Shown here: in pieces, positions 46,595-55,492 of the stretch | Layout of the letters: every line of letters begins with the position of its first letter | Position numbering within the stretch: position 1 is the stretch's first letter | Assembly (NCBI RefSeq): GCF_000421225.1 | Contig: NZ_ATWL01000006.1 | Coordinates: 62,001-126,000 of the forward strand | Length of the DNA: 64,000 nucleotides | Origin: Ruania albidiflava DSM 18029 | Lineage (GTDB): Bacteria; Actinomycetota; Actinomycetes; Actinomycetales; Beutenbergiaceae | Direction of reading: 5' to 3' | Notes under the pieces: model-generated | What the model was told of the DNA's origin: nothing | Databases searched by the model: none | What the model saw: the letters and a program-made list of their open reading frames with translations, nothing else | Made by a program: the position numbers and the translations under genes

Positions 46595-46606
46595 TGAATC
46601 GATTCA
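46595..46606. repeat. 12-bp palindrome TGAATCGATTCA
   Basis: A perfect palindrome with a central CG, resembling LacI/GntR-type operators, lying between two convergent gene ends rather than at a promoter. Confidence 0.3.
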
Positions 46607-46628
46607 GCCAGGGGGGTGGGTGGGCCGG

Positions 46629-48638
46629 TCAGTGGTGGTCGTCGCGCTCTTCCTCGGTGGCCATCTGCGCCAGCATCGCGTTGTACGCGGCCAGGTCGGC
46701 ATCGTGGTCCCGGTCCGCCTTGCGGTCCAGCCGACGGGCGGTGCGCGCATCGCTGCGGATCCAGCTTGCCGCCAGGGCGATCGCGATCGACAGCGAGGGC
46801 AGCTCCCCGATGCCCCACGTGATCTGCCCTCCGCTGACCTGGTCGGCGAGCGCGTCCACACCCCAGGGCAGACCGAGGGCCCCGAAGTAGTCCGCAGCCA
46901 GCAGTGAGTTCATCATCATGATCGCGATCCCGAAGAACGCATGGAAGGCCATCGTGGCGAACAACAGCACCAGCCGCAGCGGGTAGGCCGGCCTCTTCGG
47001 CCCCGGATCGACCCCGATGAGCACGTTCACGAACAGGTAGCCCGCCAGGCTGAAGTGCACCACCATGCCGATGTGGCCGATGTGGGTGGTCAGCGCCAGG
47101 TGGAACAACGGGGTGTAGTAGAACACGATCATCGATCCGGCGAAGTTCACCGCGGCGACCACCGGATGGCTGAAGAAGTTCCCAGCACGGGAGTGCACCA
47201 GCTTCAGCAGCCACTCCCGCGGTCCCCGGGAGCCGTCCTTGCGGTGCGGCAGTGCGCGCAGCGCGAGCGTCACCGGTGCCCCGAGCGTGAGCAGGATCGG
47301 CAGCACCATCACCAGGGTCATGTGCTGCAGCATGTGTGCGGAGAACATCAGCCGCCCGTAGACGGCCGCGCCACCGCAGGTGATGTAGCCGAAGCCGATC
47401 GCCCCGATCACCCAGCTGATGGTGCGCGAGAGCGGCCAGCTGTCTCCCCGACGGCGCAGCCGCACCACCCAGCGCAGGTACATCACGACCATGAGCACAG
47501 CGACCCCGCCGAAGAGCAGGTCGGCGCGCCACTGGGTGAACCAGGTCGCCAGCGTCGGCGGCGGAGGCACGGGGTTCTGGGACAGCTCCGCAGCCGGGCT
47601 GAGCCCCTCCTGCGGTTCCTGCGGGATCGGCGGTTGGGTGTCCGACAGCGCCGAGGCCACGCCCATGACGGCGGCCATCACCACCACCTCCACCCCCACC
47701 AGGCGCCAGAAGGCCCGCGGGGTGCCGGCGCCGTCGGTCGGCGTGAGGGCGGGGATGGTGCGCTCTCGGTGGACGTAGCCCATACCGCCGAGCAGCACGA
47801 AGCCGGCGATCTTCACCAGCAGCAGCACCCCGTACCCGGTCGCGAAGCCGGCCAGGGAGCCGAGCCGTATCCAGGCGTTCGCGATCCCGGAGACACCCAC
47901 CCCGATGAAGCACCAGAGAGCGAGCTGAGAGTACCGGGAGGCGGCTGCGGTCAGCCCGGTGTCCAGGCGGCGCGCGGCCAGCGCGAGCACGGCCAGGCCG
48001 CCGACCCACAGCGCCGCGAACAGGATGTGCAGGTACAGACCGGTCATGCCCAGCTCATGGTTGGCCGCACCGGCGGCGTGCCCGGTGGTCGCGATCGGCG
48101 CCAGCACCACCAGCACGCCCACCGCGGACAGCAGGGCTGTGCCGTACCCGGAGACGGCCACCGTGATGAGGGAGAGCACCGCGGCGAGGATCGCCGCCAC
48201 CAGCGCGGCCCGTCCGGAGGAGATCTCGGTGAGATAGAAGGCCAGCTCGTCCCCGAAGTTCGCACCCCCGATCTGGCGTCCGGCGACGTTGGCGTACCCG
48301 AAGAACAGGTCGACCACCAGCAGCACCGCCCACAGCGAGCCTGCGATGGACACCACACGCGCCGCCGTCGACCAGGCCGGGGAGGTGCGGGGCAGGACGA
48401 ACAGCAGCACGCCCAGACCCCCGACAGTGCCGGCAGCAGCCAGCTGCCAGGCCACGGTGACCAGTGGCCGGCCCCAGCGGACCACGGCACCGGCGTCCGC
48501 GATCACCGTGGGTGCAGCAGCACCGGAGAGTGCCAGACCGGCCAGGCACGCCAGCAGCGCAGCGGGCACGGCCGCCCACACCCACCGCGAGGGGGAGGGC
48601 AGCTTCACAGCCGTCGACGGCGCAACCTCCTGGACCAC
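46629..48638 (-). CDS. CopD-CtaG fusion: copper/cytochrome c oxidase assembly membrane protein
   Basis: A 669-residue protein with about 15 transmembrane helices. The first half matches CopD copper-resistance (ELGMTGLYLHILFAALWVGGL; GYGVLLLVKIAGFVLLG), the second the CtaG-type caa3 oxidase assembly factor (WPLSRTISWVIGAIGFG, FSAHMLQHMTLVMVLPILLT, FHAFFGIAIMMMNSLLA) with conserved histidines. This fusion is usual in actinobacteria and serves copper delivery to cytochrome oxidase. C-terminus is cytosolic and charged, ending His-His. Confidence 0.9.
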   Translation of the reverse strand: MVQEVAPSTAVKLPSPSRWVWAAVPAALLACLAGLALSGAAAPTVIADAGAVVRWGRPLVTVAWQLAAAGTVGGLGVLLFVLPRTSPAWSTAARVVSIAGSLWAVLLVVDLFFGYANVAGRQIGGANFGDELAFYLTEISSGRAALVAAILAAVLSLITVAVSGYGTALLSAVGVLVVLAPIATTGHAAGAANHELGMTGLYLHILFAALWVGGLAVLALAARRLDTGLTAAASRYSQLALWCFIGVGVSGIANAWIRLGSLAGFATGYGVLLLVKIAGFVLLGGMGYVHRERTIPALTPTDGAGTPRAFWRLVGVEVVVMAAVMGVASALSDTQPPIPQEPQEGLSPAAELSQNPVPPPPTLATWFTQWRADLLFGGVAVLMVVMYLRWVVRLRRRGDSWPLSRTISWVIGAIGFGYITCGGAAVYGRLMFSAHMLQHMTLVMVLPILLTLGAPVTLALRALPHRKDGSRGPREWLLKLVHSRAGNFFSHPVVAAVNFAGSMIVFYYTPLFHLALTTHIGHIGMVVHFSLAGYLFVNVLIGVDPGPKRPAYPLRLVLLFATMAFHAFFGIAIMMMNSLLAADYFGALGLPWGVDALADQVSGGQITWGIGELPSLSIAIALAASWIRSDARTARRLDRKADRDHDADLAAYNAMLAQMATEEERDDHH

Positions 48639-48760
48639 ACGTCGAGCCTAATCCGCCGCCAGCGATGGGCAGTCCTTCCCATCGGCATCCGCTGGGTTGT
48701 CCAGGTCTGGCTGGCATAATCGCTCGGCGTACCGAACGCCCCCGTCCCGAGTGGGAGATC

Positions 48761-49783
48761 ATGTCCAGTCCCGTAGCCGCGCACCTCGCGCCCGCGACCT
48801 CGCCGATCTCTTATGACGACGGCCAGCGCGCCACCACGTTGCTCGGACAGATCGGCCGAGTGTTCGACCAGCGCATCGTCGGTCAGCAGGGGCTGCGCAC
48901 TGCGCTGGTCAGCTGCCTGCTCGCCGGTGGGCACGTGCTGCTGGAGTCCGTGCCAGGTCTGGCCAAGACCACCGCTGCACAGACGCTCGCCGACTCGGTG
49001 ACCGGGTCGTTCCACCGGATCCAGTGCACACCGGACCTGATGCCGAACGACATCGTCGGCACCCAGATCTACAACTACGCCACCGGCGAGTTCTCCACCC
49101 AGCTCGGGCCGGTGCACGCGAACCTGGTGCTGCTGGACGAGATCAACCGGTCCTCGGCGAAGACCCAGTCGGCGATGCTGGAGGCGATGCAGGAGCGGCA
49201 GACCTCCATCGGCGGAGAGATGTACCCGCTGCCGAACCCGTTCATGGTGCTGGCCACCCAGAACCCGATCGAGGAGGAGGGCACCTACGTCCTCCCCGAG
49301 GCGCAGATGGACCGGTTCCTGATGAAGGAGGTGCTCACCTACCCGGCTCCGGACGAGGAGGTGGAGATCCTCGACCGGATCGAGTCCGGGTCGATGACTG
49401 CACCCCTGACCGCCGAGTCGATCACCGTGGCAGACGTGCTGTTCCTGCAGTCCCTGGTGACCAAGGTGTACGTGGACACCTCGATCAAGCAGTACATCGT
49501 CGCACTGATCAACACCACCCGCGGCGGTGGGCCCCGCCCGCTGCCGAACCTGAACCAGCACGTCCGCGTCGGCGCCAGCCCCCGCGGTGGCATCGCGCTG
49601 ATGCGCATCGCCCAGGCGCTGGCGCTGCAGGCCGGCCGTGCCTACGTGGTGCCCGACGACGTCAAGGCCCTGCGCCACTCGGTGCTGCGGCACCGGATCG
49701 TGCGCACCTACGACGCACTGGCCAACAACGTGGCACCGGAGTCGCTCATCGACGCCGTGTTCGCCGCCGTCCCCAGCCCGTGA
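48761..49783 (+). CDS. MoxR-family AAA+ ATPase
   Basis: A 340-residue chaperone-like ATPase: Walker A VPGLAKTTAAQ, Walker B LVLLDEINRSSAKTQ, sensor motif ATQNPIEEEGTYVLPEAQMDRF and a lid domain. MoxR proteins help mature or activate partner VWA proteins. First gene of a six-gene operon with DUF58 and VWA proteins, as in aerotolerance (Bat) loci. Confidence 0.93.
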   Translation: MSSPVAAHLAPATSPISYDDGQRATTLLGQIGRVFDQRIVGQQGLRTALVSCLLAGGHVLLESVPGLAKTTAAQTLADSVTGSFHRIQCTPDLMPNDIVGTQIYNYATGEFSTQLGPVHANLVLLDEINRSSAKTQSAMLEAMQERQTSIGGEMYPLPNPFMVLATQNPIEEEGTYVLPEAQMDRFLMKEVLTYPAPDEEVEILDRIESGSMTAPLTAESITVADVLFLQSLVTKVYVDTSIKQYIVALINTTRGGGPRPLPNLNQHVRVGASPRGGIALMRIAQALALQAGRAYVVPDDVKALRHSVLRHRIVRTYDALANNVAPESLIDAVFAAVPSP

Positions 49784-49841
49784 CCGACGCGGCCGGCCGC
49801 TGAGCGGCCGCCCGCCACCCACCCCGACCGAGGAGCAGCCC

Positions 49842-50732
49842 GTGGCCTCGACCACCTCCCGCTTGGCCAAGGTCCGAGCCCGGCTCGACCTGCCGACGGT
49901 TCGGCGCGCCTCCGGTCTGCTCGAGGGCCGGCACCGGTCGATCTACTCCGGGCACGGGCAGGACTTCGACGAGATGGCCGAGTACCAGTTCGGCGACGAC
50001 GTCTCCGACATCGACTGGAAGGCCAGCGCCTCCTACGGTCTGCCGGTGATCCGCCGGTTCGTGCGGGACTCGAACCTCGCGATGGTGGTCGCCGTGGACA
50101 CCGGCCGGAACATGGCCGCCACCGCCCCGGACGGTGGCCCGAAGACCGAGATCGCCATGTTCGCCGCCGAGGTGGTCTGCTTCCTCGCCCGGTCGCGCGG
50201 CGACACTGTCGCACTGGTGGCCGGGGACTCCGAGCGGATCGTGCAGATCCCCGCCCGCGGCGGCACCGAGCACATCGAGACGCTGCTACGCCGGGTGGAG
50301 GCGATGTTCGAGCTGGAGGCTCCGGCCAGCGACCTGAACCGGGTGCTGGACCGAGTGCTCACCTGGTTCAACCGCCGTTCCCTGGTGGTACTCATCACCG
50401 ACGAGGCTCGGCCGCAGCCGGAGCACGAGCTGGCCTTGAAGCGTCTGCGCACCCGCCACGAGGTGATGGTCGTCCAGGTCGGTGACGCCGTGCCGACGAT
50501 GTTCGGCGACCAACCCATCGACGACGTGGACGTGCACCTGGAGATCCCCGAGTACATGCGCTCGGACAAGGCGCTGGCGGCGGAGGCCCGCGAGGTGGCC
50601 GAGCGGCGCCGGGAGGACGTCCGTACGCTGCTGCGTCGACAGGACGTCCAAGGGGTGGTGGCCACCAGCGAGGACCAGCTCATCGACGCCCTGATCGACC
50701 TGCTGCGGAGGCAACGCCGTGTTCGCCACTGA
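49842..50732 (+). CDS. DUF58 domain protein
   Basis: A 296-residue protein with the DUF58 signature FDEMAEYQFGDDVSDIDWKASA followed by a VWA-like fold (MVVAVDTGRNM; SLVVLITDEARPQ). DUF58 proteins are constant partners of MoxR. GTG start with GAGGAG before it. C-terminal tail is helical and basic. Cytosolic. Confidence 0.9.
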   Translation: MASTTSRLAKVRARLDLPTVRRASGLLEGRHRSIYSGHGQDFDEMAEYQFGDDVSDIDWKASASYGLPVIRRFVRDSNLAMVVAVDTGRNMAATAPDGGPKTEIAMFAAEVVCFLARSRGDTVALVAGDSERIVQIPARGGTEHIETLLRRVEAMFELEAPASDLNRVLDRVLTWFNRRSLVVLITDEARPQPEHELALKRLRTRHEVMVVQVGDAVPTMFGDQPIDDVDVHLEIPEYMRSDKALAAEAREVAERRREDVRTLLRRQDVQGVVATSEDQLIDALIDLLRRQRRVRH

Positions 50733-51258
50733 GCAGCACCTGACCACGGTGAGCCGCGCCGTCGAGCACAGGACGGTCCTCGAAGGGCCGTTGCTGGCGG
50801 CACCGATCAACGAGCCGGTGCCGCCGGCCGCCTACTCCACCTGGGTGTGGATCGTGGGTCTGGTGCTGCTGGCGCTGATCGCCGCCTGGTACTGGTTCGT
50901 CTTCTACCACACCCGCAAGCGCCCGGCACGGGAGGAGTCCGGTCGCGGGGACGCCTACGCCTCGCTGCGCACCTCGTCCATGGCCGAGGTGGATGCTGCC
51001 GAGGCCCGGTACCGGGAGGGTGAGGCTGACCTGCGCACCCTGCACCTGGACCTGAACCACATCCTGCGCGAGTTCGCCTCCGGCCGGCTGCAGATGGACG
51101 CCAGCTCGCTGACCGTGGGTGAGCTCGCCACCCTGGAGGGCACCGACCGCCTCACCGACCTGCTCGCCGACTACCAGGAGCCGGCGTTCGCCGCAGACTC
51201 CGATGCGCAGGCGCTCGCCGCGACCCAGCACGCCCGGGCGGTGATCAGCCAGTGGTGA
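50719..51258 (+). CDS. Membrane protein of MoxR/Bat operon
   Basis: 179 residues, one transmembrane helix (WVWIVGLVLLALIAAWYWFVF) and a cytosolic helical C-terminus (ARYREGEADLRTLHLDLNHIL). Position resembles the DUF4381-like component of Bat operons. Overlaps the DUF58 gene by 14 bases with CGGAGG before the GTG. Role: probably scaffolding of the VWA proteins. Confidence 0.75.
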   Translation: MFATEQHLTTVSRAVEHRTVLEGPLLAAPINEPVPPAAYSTWVWIVGLVLLALIAAWYWFVFYHTRKRPAREESGRGDAYASLRTSSMAEVDAAEARYREGEADLRTLHLDLNHILREFASGRLQMDASSLTVGELATLEGTDRLTDLLADYQEPAFAADSDAQALAATQHARAVISQW

Positions 51259-52292
51259 CGTCGACGCTGCTGCACGGCTGGGCCATCCCGGTGGTCATCG
51301 GGGGAGTGGTCGTCGCCCTGGTGCTGGGATGGTTTGCCCGGTCCGCCCGGCAGGAGCGGCGCCGCGTGACCTGGGTGGCGAATGCCGCCTACCTGACTCG
51401 GCTGCCCTCGTTCCGCGCACGGCTCTCCCGCTACCGGGTGCTGCTGCTCGGGCTGGCGGTGGTGCTGGTCGGCGCCTCGGTGGTCACCGGCATCCTGAAC
51501 GCGCGGCCGGTGGACAAGGAGACCCGGTCCGAGGAGCTCGCCACCCGGGACATCGTGCTCTGCCTGGACGTCTCCGGGTCGATGATCGAGTACGACACCG
51601 AGATCGTCGAACGGTTCCTGGAGCTGCTGCCCAGCTTCCACGGCGAACGCATCGCACTGTCCATCTTCAACTCCACCTCCCGGACGGTGTTCCCGCTCAC
51701 CGACGACTACACGCTGGTGGAGGAACAGCTCACCGAAGCTGCCGAGGCGCTCGACTTCGACGTGGACTCCCTGGACGACTGGTCCTACGACCCGGCCGCC
51801 CTGGACCGGCTGCTGCACTTCCTCGCCGGCACAGAGGGCATGGGCCAAGATGCGTCCTCCCTGGTCGGCGACGGGCTGGCCACCTGTGCGATGGCGTTCG
51901 ACCTGAATGACGAGGAGCGCTCCCGTTCGATCATCCTGGCCACCGACAACGAGGTCTTCGGAGACCCGCTGTACACCACCACCGAGGCTGCCGAGCTGGT
52001 GACCGAACGGGACATCACCCTGCACGGCTTCTACGCCGGGGAGGTGACGTCCACCTCCGCCGCCCAGGAGAAGGAGTACCAGGACGCGGTGGAGGCGAAC
52101 GGCGGACTGTTCTTTGCCAGCGACGACCCCGAGGCGGTCGAGGGGATCATCGACCAGATCACCGCCCAGCAGGCGGTGGACCTGGACGCCGACCCGGACG
52201 TGATCATCACCGACCGGCCGGAGGAGTACTACCCGTGGCTGGTGGTTGCCCTGGGCCTGTACCTGGTGGCGGTCTGGAGGTTGCGATCATGA
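51255..52292 (+). CDS. VWA-domain membrane protein (BatA-like)
   Basis: About 345 residues: an N-terminal helix, a second helix (VLLLGLAVVLVGASVVTGIL), a VWA domain with MIDAS motif DVSGSM and threonine/aspartate parts (FNSTSR; LATDNE), and a C-terminal helix (YPWLVVALGLYLVAVWRL). Metal-dependent protein binding at the outer face is expected. Start at GTG overlapping the previous stop (GTGA); a GTG one codon earlier is possible. Confidence 0.88.
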   Translation: MTSTLLHGWAIPVVIGGVVVALVLGWFARSARQERRRVTWVANAAYLTRLPSFRARLSRYRVLLLGLAVVLVGASVVTGILNARPVDKETRSEELATRDIVLCLDVSGSMIEYDTEIVERFLELLPSFHGERIALSIFNSTSRTVFPLTDDYTLVEEQLTEAAEALDFDVDSLDDWSYDPAALDRLLHFLAGTEGMGQDASSLVGDGLATCAMAFDLNDEERSRSIILATDNEVFGDPLYTTTEAAELVTERDITLHGFYAGEVTSTSAAQEKEYQDAVEANGGLFFASDDPEAVEGIIDQITAQQAVDLDADPDVIITDRPEEYYPWLVVALGLYLVAVWRLRS

Positions 52293-53365
52293 CGCTGCGC
52301 ATGATGTGGCCGCTGTGGCTGCTGCTGCCGGTCTTCCTGCCGCTGCTGGCGCTGACCGTGTGGAAGGTCCGCAGCTCGCACGGTGAGCGACGGTGGGACT
52401 GGATCCGGCGCACCGCGATCGTGGTGTGCCTGCTGATCATCGGTCTCACCCCGGCGATCCCGCGCACCAGCCAGGACGCACTGATCTCCAACGTGGAGAT
52501 GTTCTTCGTGGTGGACCGCACCGGGTCCATGGCCGCTGAGGACTACAACGGCGACCAGGCGCGGCTGGTGGGGGTGCGAGACGACCTGATCGCGCTCACC
52601 GAGGCGATGCCCGCCGCCCGGTACACGATCATCGGGTTCGACTCCCAGGCCACCCAGCAGCTGCCGATGACCACGGACTCGCGCGCGGTGCAGACCTGGG
52701 CGGAGACGGTCACGCAGGAGATCACCAACTACTCGGCGGGCTCGACGATCGACCGGCCGCTGGAGGAGCTGACCCAGTCGCTGACCTCCGCCGAGGAGCG
52801 CAACCCGGGCAACGTCCGGCTGGTGTTCCTCTTCACCGACGGGGAGAACACCGACGGCTCCGCCTCGGACGCCGGTGGCGACTTCAGCTCCTTCGCCGAG
52901 CTGGAACCGTTGGTCGATGGCGGAGCGGTGCTCGGCTACGGCACGGCCGACGGCGGCAACATGCGCTCCTACGACGGCACCTCGGGCACCGGCTTCGGCA
53001 CCGATGCGCCGTACATCACCGACGACACCGGCCAGCCGGCGGTCTCCCGGATCGACGAGGACAACCTCCGGACCGTGGCCAACCAGCTCGGCGTGGACTA
53101 CGTGCACCGCATCGAACCGGGCCCGGTCGATGACCTGGTGGCAGACGTGGACATCGGCCAGATCACCGCCGACGGCCGCCGTGATGTGACCAGCTACGAG
53201 GACGTCTACTGGCCGGTTGCGATACTGCTGGCGCTGCTGCTGGCCTGGGAGGCGTGGGACCTCACCCGCGAGGTGCCCAGGTCCGGGCGGAAGCGCGGCA
53301 CGGACGAGACGTCACGGCAGCCCGCACGGGAGAAGGACCTGGTCTCTGGAGGGAGTAGGCGATGA
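52289..53365 (+). CDS. VWA-domain membrane protein (BatB-like)
   Basis: A 358-residue second VWA protein; MIDAS appears as VVDRTGSMAAEDY with SGSTID-like loop (SAGSTIDRPLEELTQSL) and FTDGENTDG. Helices flank the domain at both ends (LWLLLPVFLPLLALTVW; VAILLALLLAWEAW). It overlaps the previous gene by ATGA and is coupled to the TPR gene the same way. Confidence 0.88.
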   Translation: MTLRMMWPLWLLLPVFLPLLALTVWKVRSSHGERRWDWIRRTAIVVCLLIIGLTPAIPRTSQDALISNVEMFFVVDRTGSMAAEDYNGDQARLVGVRDDLIALTEAMPAARYTIIGFDSQATQQLPMTTDSRAVQTWAETVTQEITNYSAGSTIDRPLEELTQSLTSAEERNPGNVRLVFLFTDGENTDGSASDAGGDFSSFAELEPLVDGGAVLGYGTADGGNMRSYDGTSGTGFGTDAPYITDDTGQPAVSRIDEDNLRTVANQLGVDYVHRIEPGPVDDLVADVDIGQITADGRRDVTSYEDVYWPVAILLALLLAWEAWDLTREVPRSGRKRGTDETSRQPAREKDLVSGGSRR

Positions 53366-54270
53366 GCGTCGACCTGTTGCCCCCGCCGGGGGAGTTCCGC
53401 ACCACCCAGGAGATCCGGGACGCGAAGCTCGCGGAGAAGCTGGCGCGGCGGCGAAAGCTGATGCTGCTCTGGTCGGCACCGGTGGTGTTGGTGGTGTTCC
53501 TCGCTGCGGCCAAGCTGCTCAGTGCTGTGCTGCTGAACCTGGCGGGCACCAGCGCCTACGAGAAGCAGAACTATGTCACGGCCACGGACCGGTTCGCCTC
53601 ACTAGCGTTCTTCAACGTGGTGGAGCCGTGGAAGGCGCCGTTCAACGAGGGCACCGCGGTCTACGCCACCGGCGACTTCTTCACTGCCAAGGAGCACCTG
53701 GACGTGGCTCTCGGTCTGGTGCCGACGGCCCCTGAGGGTGAACCGCGCGGGGAGGAGGAGTGCATGGTGCGTACCAACTACTCGCTCTCCCTCGAGGGGC
53801 TCGGCGACGAGGCGATGATCGCCTCCGACTTCGCGATGGCGACCGACTACTACGAGCAGGCGCAGACGATGCTCGCCGACTGCGGTGAGTCCGGTGGCAA
53901 CGGTGGCGAGCAGGCTGAACAGGCCGAGGAGCGCCAGCAGCAGAGCCAGGAGGAGTCCCAGCAGCAGCAGGAACAGCAAGAGCAGCAGCAGGGCGACGGT
54001 GAGGGCGAGGAGGAGAACGAGTCTCCTTCCGAGGATGAGTCCGGCGGCGAGGAGAGCCAGTCCCCCTCGGAGGGCGAGTCCGGCGGCGAGGAGAGCCAGT
54101 CCCCCTCGGAGGGCGAGTCCGGCGGCGAGCAGAGCCAGTCCCCCTCCCCCGGCGAGTCCACCGATCCGCGGCAGGATGAGCTGGAGGAGCGCAACCAGGA
54201 GGCACAGGAGTCGCGCGAGGCGGAGGAGCAGCAGTCCGGCGGCGGGGACGGCTCCGGGCAGAACTGGTAG
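53362..54270 (+). CDS. TPR-containing membrane protein with acidic repetitive tail (BatC-like)
   Basis: A 302-residue protein: cytosolic N-terminus, one helix (LLWSAPVVLVVFLAAAKLL), a TPR-like region (AYEKQNYVTATDRFASLAFF; ATGDFFTAKEHLDVALGL; DFAMATDYYEQAQTML), then a 120-residue Glu/Gln/Ser/Gly-rich tail built partly of 13-residue repeats ESGGEESQSPSEG. The tail should be disordered and strongly negative outside the cell. Last gene of the MoxR operon. Confidence 0.8.
   Translation: MSVDLLPPPGEFRTTQEIRDAKLAEKLARRRKLMLLWSAPVVLVVFLAAAKLLSAVLLNLAGTSAYEKQNYVTATDRFASLAFFNVVEPWKAPFNEGTAVYATGDFFTAKEHLDVALGLVPTAPEGEPRGEEECMVRTNYSLSLEGLGDEAMIASDFAMATDYYEQAQTMLADCGESGGNGGEQAEQAEERQQQSQEESQQQQEQQEQQQGDGEGEEENESPSEDESGGEESQSPSEGESGGEESQSPSEGESGGEQSQSPSPGESTDPRQDELEERNQEAQESREAEEQQSGGGDGSGQNW
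54022..54159 (+). repeat. 39-bp tandem coding repeat, 3.5 units
   Basis: Units start at 54022, 54061, 54100 and (partial) 54139, encoding a 13-residue Ser/Gly/Glu-rich block. Units 2 and 3 differ by one base; unit 1 is more diverged. Prone to slippage, so copy number probably varies between strains. Confidence 0.8.
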
Positions 54271-54294
54271 TAGCGGCTGCGCGGTGAGCATTCT

Positions 54295-55290
54295 GTGACT
54301 CCTCGAGCATCGGCGGGGGCCTCCCGGCCCCGCGACCGGCGCACGATCGATCGCCGGACGATGATGCTGGTCAGCAAGGCGTTCTACATCGATGGGCTGT
54401 CCAAGGTGCAGATCGCCGCGGAGATGGGGATCTCCCGGTTTCGCGTGGCTCGCGCGCTGGCTGCCGCCCGGGACGTGGGCATCGTCTCGATCACGTTGAA
54501 CAGTGGTGCGCCGATGCCTGAGCTGTCCGAACGCGTCCGAGCGCACCTGCGCCTCCGGGACGCGCACGTAGTCGAGGTCTATGGCGATCTGGACAGCCTG
54601 CGGACGGCGGTAGGGCGGGCCACGGGCGCCCGCTTGTCCGAGGTCCTCCGCGACGGCGAGTCGCTGGGCATCGGGTGGGGGCGCACCCTCGACTCGATGA
54701 TGGATGGGGTCGAGCACCTGCCGGAAGTCGAGGTGATCCAGCTCTCTGGACGGTTCGAAGCCGACCGGCGCAATGCCGCTGCGGAGCTCACCCGCCGGGC
54801 CGTCGCCCTCACCGGCGGCGCGTTCCATGCGATCCCGGCCCCGTTCTTCGTCGACGATGCGCGGGTAGTCAACGCGCTGCGGCGCCATCCAGAGGTGGCA
54901 GCAGTGGTTGCGGGCTTTGACCAGATCAGTACAGCAGTCGTCTCGGTCGGGACGGTATGGCCGCAACCGATCACAATCGCCTTCTCATCGATGCCACGTC
55001 GGTTCACCGAGAGCCTGCTGGACTCTGGAGCGGTCGGGGAGATCTGCGGCAACCTGTTCTCCCGGGAGGGATACACAGTGGAGTCCCCGCTGTGGCGACA
55101 CCTGCTGACCATCACACCGGACCAGATGCGCGGGATCGAGCGCGTGATCGGTGCAGCCGTGCATCCGGTCAAGGCGGAGGCAGTGCGGGCGGTGTGCCAA
55201 GCGGCGGTCATCAACGAGCTGGTGCTGGACGTCGAGCTCGCCCATACGCTGCTCAGGCTCCCGGAGGTCACGAGCACCCTGGCCGACTGA
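54295..55290 (+). CDS. SorC-family sugar-binding transcriptional regulator
   Basis: A 331-residue regulator. N-terminal HTH (VSKAFYIDGLSKVQIAAEMG, ISRFRVARALAAARDVGIV), then the sugar-phosphate-binding Rossmann-like effector domain (GESLGIGWGRTLDSMM; EVEVIQLSGRF). SorC proteins typically bind phosphorylated metabolites, fitting control of the importer and glycerol-1-phosphate dehydrogenase genes downstream. GTG start; the operator candidates follow the gene. Confidence 0.88.
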   Translation: MTPRASAGASRPRDRRTIDRRTMMLVSKAFYIDGLSKVQIAAEMGISRFRVARALAAARDVGIVSITLNSGAPMPELSERVRAHLRLRDAHVVEVYGDLDSLRTAVGRATGARLSEVLRDGESLGIGWGRTLDSMMDGVEHLPEVEVIQLSGRFEADRRNAAAELTRRAVALTGGAFHAIPAPFFVDDARVVNALRRHPEVAAVVAGFDQISTAVVSVGTVWPQPITIAFSSMPRRFTESLLDSGAVGEICGNLFSREGYTVESPLWRHLLTITPDQMRGIERVIGAAVHPVKAEAVRAVCQAAVINELVLDVELAHTLLRLPEVTSTLAD

Positions 55291-55301
55291 CGGCGACTGC
55301 G

Positions 55302-55353
55302 AGCGTTACCAAAGCGTTATCGCTCAAATGAGCGATCTAGTTGGTCGACCAAC
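55302..55353. promoter_or_regulatory. Operator cluster before ABC genes
   Basis: Three elements in 52 bases: direct repeat AGCGTTA at 55302-55308 and 55313-55319 (11-base period); ATCGCTCA-AA-TGAGCGAT perfect inverted repeat at 55319-55336; GTTGGTCGACCAAC perfect 14-bp palindrome at 55340-55353. They sit about 140 bases before the ABC ATPase start, the expected place for SorC control. Confidence 0.6.
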
Positions 55354-55492
55354 CGGACGGCCTCAGCACTCGTCCTACTCTCGGGTCGCACCACCCCTGC
55401 AAGGGCGCATCCACGATGCCTGGTCGCTGCGACCGGCTGGGTCCAGGGCGTCGGCGCAGCCTGTCCCGCCAGAGTTCTACGGAGCAACGATC

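Noticed and set aside
54022-54159. Possible CRISPR-like array
   Set aside because: Units are directly adjacent without spacers and encode an in-frame peptide repeat.
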